DNA from: Littorina saxatilis
Taxonomy: Eukaryota; Mollusca; Gastropoda; Littorinimorpha; Littorinidae
NCBI RefSeq assembly: GCF_037325665.1
Contig: NC_090252.1
Coordinates: 51,437,894-51,501,893 of the forward strand
DNA length: 64,000 nucleotides
Direction: 5' to 3'
The notes under the pieces were generated by a model that saw nothing but the letters and a program-made list of their open reading frames with translations, made no database searches and was not told the DNA's origin. The translations under genes were made by a program, and so were the position numbers. Shown piece by piece: positions 61,601-64,000 of this stretch; positions within the stretch are counted from its first letter, which is position 1, and each line of letters opens with the position of its first letter.

Positions 61601-63764
61601 TAACAGGCCGCCCCAGTCTGACTTGTGCGGGGTGGTGCCAGAGTGGCGAGGGTGCGATGGAGGCCGTAAGGTTGAAGGCTAGCTACATCGTCACCTCTAC
61701 ATAACGTAAAAGTTATGTTTTGTTTATTTGCTTTCTTGTCCTTGTAAATATGTTCTGACGTTGACAATGAATGAGTGAGTTTCACAAGGTCGTGGACAAT
61801 GAATGAATGAGTTTCAAAAGGTCATGAATTGATTATTGTAAGCAAGAAAGTATTTGAGAATTTGAGGAATGAGTTGATATTTGCTATGTCAGAAACAAAC
61901 CAATTTGTATGTTCTAATTAAACCATTGGCTATTGTTTGGAAAGAATGAGTTGGTGAAAGACTACAAATTCTTCTAATCTTCTCTCTGCTTTCCTAAACT
62001 TCTGAGCGGGAGTCAGATGATTGACTGTGTGTGTGCGTGTGCACATATAAAGAATCTGGAAGGAGATTAATAAGGATAACTACGGATCTTCTTTATTTCA
62101 AATCTCTTACACACCTTTGCATGATTTTCATATTTTTACTCTTTGCTAAATAGTTTTTTATGCTCTATCCAGTGGTGAAAACCGTTTTAGAAAAGAGCGA
62201 AAACTGTTATAAGCCTGTGACTAAGGTGACCCTCACACTGTTACCAGACACCCCCCCGGCTTATATTAAGCCTAGCGCAGAACCGCGCGAGGTGACATGC
62301 GACTCATTTCGTGGTGGAGGGTCACATATATGGTTTTTAATTTCAAACAACTCCTGAGAGGAGCATCTTAAGTTGTGCTGTTCACGAGATTCCTTCACAG
62401 ACACAGTAGAAACAAACTAACAACAACGTGACAACACACAAAAGAGGTCAATACAAAGGAAACTCAGACCAAGCAATGCATCATTCTTTATACGTTTCAA
62501 TGTGGCCACATGTAGGACCAAACTCTCTCTGTTGTTTGCTTCCACTTATTTACGAAGACTGGTACATGGTTAAAGATCTATATATTATTGAGAACTGTCG
62601 GTCTGTCAGTCCATCCGCATGTCTGTTCTGTCTGTTCGTCTGTGCATTTTTCTATGTCTGTAACTGGGTCTGTTTGGACAAATGAGGTCAACATCATTCT
62701 ACTTATCTCCACGCGTTTACGAACTCTGCAGAGTATCTACAAATTCCTGAACGAAACTGTGTTATCGCCCGTACGACTACAAGTCTTTCGATATAGTTAA
62801 GCCTGTCTGTACATAGTGCAAGGCTACAGACATGTTTTCACTCACAGCTGACAGTGAGACGAACAGAGTCTGAAATGATGTCACCAAATCCGCTCTCTGC
62901 TGTACACGTGTACGTCCCCATGTCCTCACATTTTGCCGACGTCACAGTGTACGTGTGCACAAGTGTTCGTTGGACGCTGTCAGTTTCATTGCCAGTGACA
63001 TCCTCAGTGTTCCCGACACTCATCCAGCCACCCCGTTTGCGCATGCTCACACGAGCTGACGATCTTCCGGTGACGTCACATTGAAATACAGCCGATGAGT
63101 TGTCGTCTTCCAAGACGGATAGGTCGTTTGTGCTGTTCACAGTAAACTTGTTCACCGTTGCTTGATCTGTGGAAAGCACATAACAAACGTCAGACTTACA
63201 ATCCAAAAGAAGATAAGACAAAAAGGCGTAAACATGACGTCACACAAATAACACAAGCAACCTCATATTTACATTCCAATTAAAGAATCATCGCTCATAA
63301 AAGTAAAAACAAAACAAAATAGAAACAAAAACGAAAATTATTAGTGCGACACAATAAACGTCAGACTTACTTTTTTTTTAAAAGCCAACATTCAAAGCGA
63401 AAAAGGCGGAAAATTGACGTCGGATACACTTTAAGAGAGGCAACATTACCGCCAGACTTACATTCTAAAAGAAGCTCGGCCTCAGAGGTGTTCGCGTAAA
63501 GCTGTGGATCAGGGTCCCACACGGCACTGCACGTGCACACCGTGACGTTAGCCGTGGCCAGTGCCGTGTCGATGACGACAGAGCTCGATACTGACGTCTC
63601 ACCAATGACGTCATCACGATCAGAAAGCGTGGGGTTGGTACAGGTGAAGATGACAGAGGACACCAGTGGTTTTCCTCCCGCGACTGTACAGGTAACTGTG
63701 TTTCCTGACCTCAGAACCTCCGTGGGAAGATTGGCTGAAATCTCGGGTTCTGTCTGCGGTGGGT
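49693..63764 (-). CDS. Gene D: Ig-domain transmembrane receptor, 5' end outside window
   Basis: Five minus-strand exons join in frame for about 805 residues: 63764-63462 and 63166-62846 (Ig-like; VTCTVAGGKPLVSS and YTCTAESGFGD), 53704-53393 (Ig-like, DYFGVYSVSIANALG), 51836-51684 (transmembrane, LIAGLLAAAILVVVVVIII), and 51023-49693 (tail, about 442 residues). Every junction is phase 1 and GT-AG. The first exon has the same length (303 bp) and pattern as the second Ig exon of gene B. The tail is acidic in the middle (DLDDREEEKMASLDLEDEDD) with tyrosines in contexts such as TGYMSVDL, RDYAQVNK and EMYEVKS, and ends in a very basic stretch (PKKRKKLKLLAKKKK) that resembles a nuclear localisation signal. 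The intron between the exons at 62846 and 53704 holds LTR element 2. Function unknown; probable surface receptor. Confidence 0.75.
51147..51365 (-). repeat. tRNA-derived SINE or SINE fragment in gene D intron
   Basis: The minus-strand head is 'ggatagctcaggtggtagag' with the B box 'cgggttcgaatccggg'. A short body follows. The open frame continuing from the tail exon of gene D through this SINE is intronic. Confidence 0.7.
52005..52147. mobile_element. Short MITE with about 50-bp inverted termini
   Basis: 'tgctattcagacttggtc' at the left and its near complement at the right extend through 'gttttcttccacac' on both sides (about 43 of 50 match). It lies in an intron of gene D. The superfamily was not determined. 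Confidence 0.7.
52148..53392. other. Intron sequence of gene D
   Basis: No additional Ig exon with fitting splice sites was found. It includes an A-rich low-complexity patch near 53056-53104. Confidence 0.4.
53800..53925 (+). repeat. Retroposon tail fragment with (ATT)n end
   Basis: 'gtaaagggcctagagccata' followed by ATT units, similar in design to the other SINE tails in the window. Confidence 0.55.
54064..55136 (+). repeat. 5' LTR of LTR element 2
   Basis: Starts TGTAATG and ends TTACA. A possible TATA-like 'catataaagaa' lies near 55068. A primer-binding-like 'tggcgagcttgcgg' follows at 55138; the matching tRNA was not identified. Confidence 0.92.
55137..55896 (+). other. Leader of LTR element 2
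   Basis: About 760 bp between the LTR and the gag start, with no convincing coding frame. Confidence 0.5.
55897..60351 (+). CDS. Gag-Pol polyprotein of Gmr1-like LTR element 2
   Basis: About 1,484 residues in one frame from the ATG at 55897 (MASQEEVQALVAQ). The N-terminal gag has a charged helix with three copies of a KERELAEQAKI unit, a retrotransposon-gag region, an RG-rich stretch and a CCHC knuckle (CWWCQDTSHKLADC). Next come a protease-like region (MLDSGCSTVG), an integrase with an HHCC region and core (CIDLIGPI, SDLGTQFTS, TPYHPQTNGLCERFN) and a C-terminal WRGPFQVI module, reverse transcriptase (CIDFRHLNK, AKGYWQI, FFDDVLVA) and RNase H (RSDASSTGIGAALMQ). The domain order equals that of element 1, but the proteins are clearly different families. 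Confidence 0.93.
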   Translation: MASQEEVQALVAQFKVEGEALGKDGASLNKYVEDSLREERAARREALLKRENDIALQEKELAAARELKERELAEQAKIKERELAEQAKIKERELAEQAKIENRRLDIEEEKANREAKLRADELVEKASKNKLANRPKIPYFDDKSDDIESYLYRFDKHAASLKWSKDEKALILPTLLRGRALNYFQELPVEDTNDYAKLSAHLLKRFKCTEEGFRTQFRSCKPESGETMHVFFSRMRRFFTRWTDMAGVGTDFALLCDLVLREQILSSCASSLVTFLKEDKHTTAQTMIDAAERYREAHPSQNLAAKGSSDPLLANVGLPSGRGGHSGSGGRGGHRFSKKNSQADTNPPTEQSSPDNKGGRGASQAGRGRGGQNYQRKCWWCQDTSHKLADCPKKMHTASVSVVTVEESSCSEDEQSVASVGFSGSDELPESIQTCEGTLNGSEVTVMLDSGCSTVGVRKSLVRDDQFTGKVQVCRQFSGDLVRLPIAMVSLDTPYFSGSVEACVIDNPVCDVILGRIQGCTFGCVEVTSAVQTRGQKAREERPFRPLLTAKVPQLDINAEKLSKMQRDDKTLHDLFEKVGQGKSEESSGCVVSFVVRDQLLYRKYYSKVNDEVVWQLVVPERLRESVLITAHDGLFGGHLGANSTFKRVSAFFFWPGYRQSIKDYCRSCDICQKTFPKGRVPSAPLQPLPVIEVPFSRVCIDLIGPIKPVSARGHQYALVLVDVATRYPEAVPLKSTTTEAVAEALLGIFTRTGLPDEVLSDLGTQFTSDVMREVMRLISVSQLHTTPYHPQTNGLCERFNGTLKSMVKKLMADRPKDWDRYLPFALFAYREIPQESTGYSPFELLYGRNPKGPSELLYHAWTDSSRENQQVPVSQYVQDLKEVLADSVSRAQKAVQNVSKKNRSYRSQKPRMILAGKKVLVLLPTEKNKMILRWRGPFQVIKRLNQCDYVVEISPGIEKVYHVNLLREYVSRNEDVGQNPVVASLGVISGSSAVEEVDIQKVKLQSVPTVQTENVDDVVYSPDLSMQAKQKVQAVFQKHQDKMTDLPGTCDLVQHVVRIPEGAVVNVKQYPLPFESQKVVEEEVKKMLDLDVIEPSISPFSSPIVLVKKKDGSTRFCIDFRHLNKITEFDAEPIPDPEVLFASLQGRQHFTKIDLAKGYWQIPMAESDRAKTAFRTPQGLYQFKKMPFGMSTAPSTFARMMKMLDLDRFKSVHFFDDVLVATEDWCEHLEALDGLLTELGKHGLTVRPSKVEAGFDSIEFLGHIVGEGSMRPVPSKVSKILNVSVPTTKKQVRSLVGLISFYRRYVPSFASIVSPLVELTKKNQPNKVRWSKECQMAFDRVKEILSSEPLVRLPDFSRPFTVRSDASSTGIGAALMQPDDDDVLHPVLYASRKLLERETRYSTVERECLALVWAVDKFHRYLFGSHFFVETDHRPLTYLRQSKTANGRLLRWALSLQEYSFTVVPIPGVRNFEADVLSRLTK
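60352..61038 (+). other. 3' region of LTR element 2 before the polypurine tract
   Basis: About 690 bp, T-rich, with no envelope-like frame. It ends in the polypurine tract at about 61025-61038. Confidence 0.55.
61039..62111 (+). repeat. 3' LTR of LTR element 2
   Basis: Same as the 5' LTR. Small open frames shared by both LTRs are not genes. Confidence 0.92.
62328..62845. other. Intron sequence of gene D
   Basis: No exon or repeat is supported apart from short GTCT-rich patches near 62600-62650. Confidence 0.4.
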
Positions 63765-63898
63765 CTGCAATCAGCATGGTAATGATATCAGTTGTAAGTT
63801 GAAACGAAACACACAACGCCGACACACATTCACAGATACACACATATACACACACTTACCTAACGAGCTAACATGAAATAAAAATACAAATAAACACA

Positions 63899-64000
63899 TG
63901 CACACTCTCATGCTCTCCCCCTCTTTCACTGTCTCCGTCTCTCTCTGTCTCTCTCACACTGTCTGTCTGTCTGTCTGTCTGTCTGTCTGCCTGTCTCTCT
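63899..64000. repeat. CT/CTGT microsatellite at window edge
   Basis: CT-rich sequence passing into (TCTG)n and running off the window. Confidence 0.9.

Larger units (their letters stand above)
54064..62111 (+). mobile_element. Gmr1-like Ty3/gypsy LTR retrotransposon 2
   Basis: LTRs of 1,073 bp (54064-55136 and 61039-62111) lie at a constant offset of 6,975 with no difference seen by eye. The 5-bp duplication 'cacct' lies at 54059-54063 and 62112-62116. The polypurine tract 'ggggaaaggggtga' lies directly before the 3' LTR. There is one long gag-pol frame with integrase before reverse transcriptase. It looks whole and recent. It is antisense to gene D and lies in its intron. Confidence 0.93.
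54025..62327. mobile_element. MITE (about 250 bp) split by LTR element 2
   Basis: The left end (54025-54063) and right end (62289-62327) are 39-bp inverted copies with one mismatch ('tgtgaccctccaccacg' on each). Removing the LTR element and one copy of its duplication leaves about 250 bp. TA flanks suggest a Tc1/mariner-type MITE, which is an inference. Confidence 0.75.

Overview
The window looks like nuclear DNA of a marine mollusc, most likely a gastropod. The reasons are intron-rich genes with GT-AG junctions, very dense CA, CT and ATC microsatellites, several tRNA-derived SINE families (some ending in short tails such as 'acgttaaac'), and large virus-like elements of kinds that are common in aquatic invertebrates. 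This placement is an inference; no species can be read from the sequence.

Layout. (1) 1-4650: old repeats and the 3' part of a plus-strand transmembrane receptor gene (gene A), whose last exon carries a retroposon insertion and a partial tandem duplication. (2) 5002-27868: a Polinton/Maverick element with 235-bp terminal inverted repeats, AG...TC termini and a 6-bp target duplication TACATG. It encodes an integrase, protein-primed DNA polymerase B, packaging ATPase, major capsid protein, probable minor capsid protein, and several conserved or unknown membrane and accessory proteins. A 7,988-bp LTR retrotransposon (5994-13981) is nested in it, in the gap of about 30 bp between two Polinton genes. 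(3) 29496-34571: gene B, a receptor with signal peptide, two Ig-like exons, a transmembrane exon and a long tyrosine-bearing tail. (4) 39049-46637: gene C, a three-Ig receptor whose tail is a 64-residue tandem repeat carrying ten tyrosine motifs. (5) 49693-63764: gene D on the minus strand, a related receptor whose 5' end lies beyond the window. One of its introns holds a second LTR retrotransposon (54064-62111), itself inserted in a MITE.

The four receptor genes share a plan: Ig-like exons joined almost entirely by phase-1 introns, one transmembrane exon, then a tail rich in tyrosine and acidic residues. This is a local cluster of related cell-surface receptors, possibly immune. Genes A, B and C run left to right and D runs toward C. 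In gene B a tandemly duplicated splice acceptor could switch between a full tail and a nearly tail-less form. In gene C the tail motifs have been multiplied by a coding minisatellite.

Both LTR elements have integrase before reverse transcriptase, the order of the Gmr1-like branch of Ty3/gypsy. Both look whole, with LTR pairs that appear identical by eye, so both insertions are recent. The Polinton is older than its LTR passenger because its terminal repeats differ at several positions.
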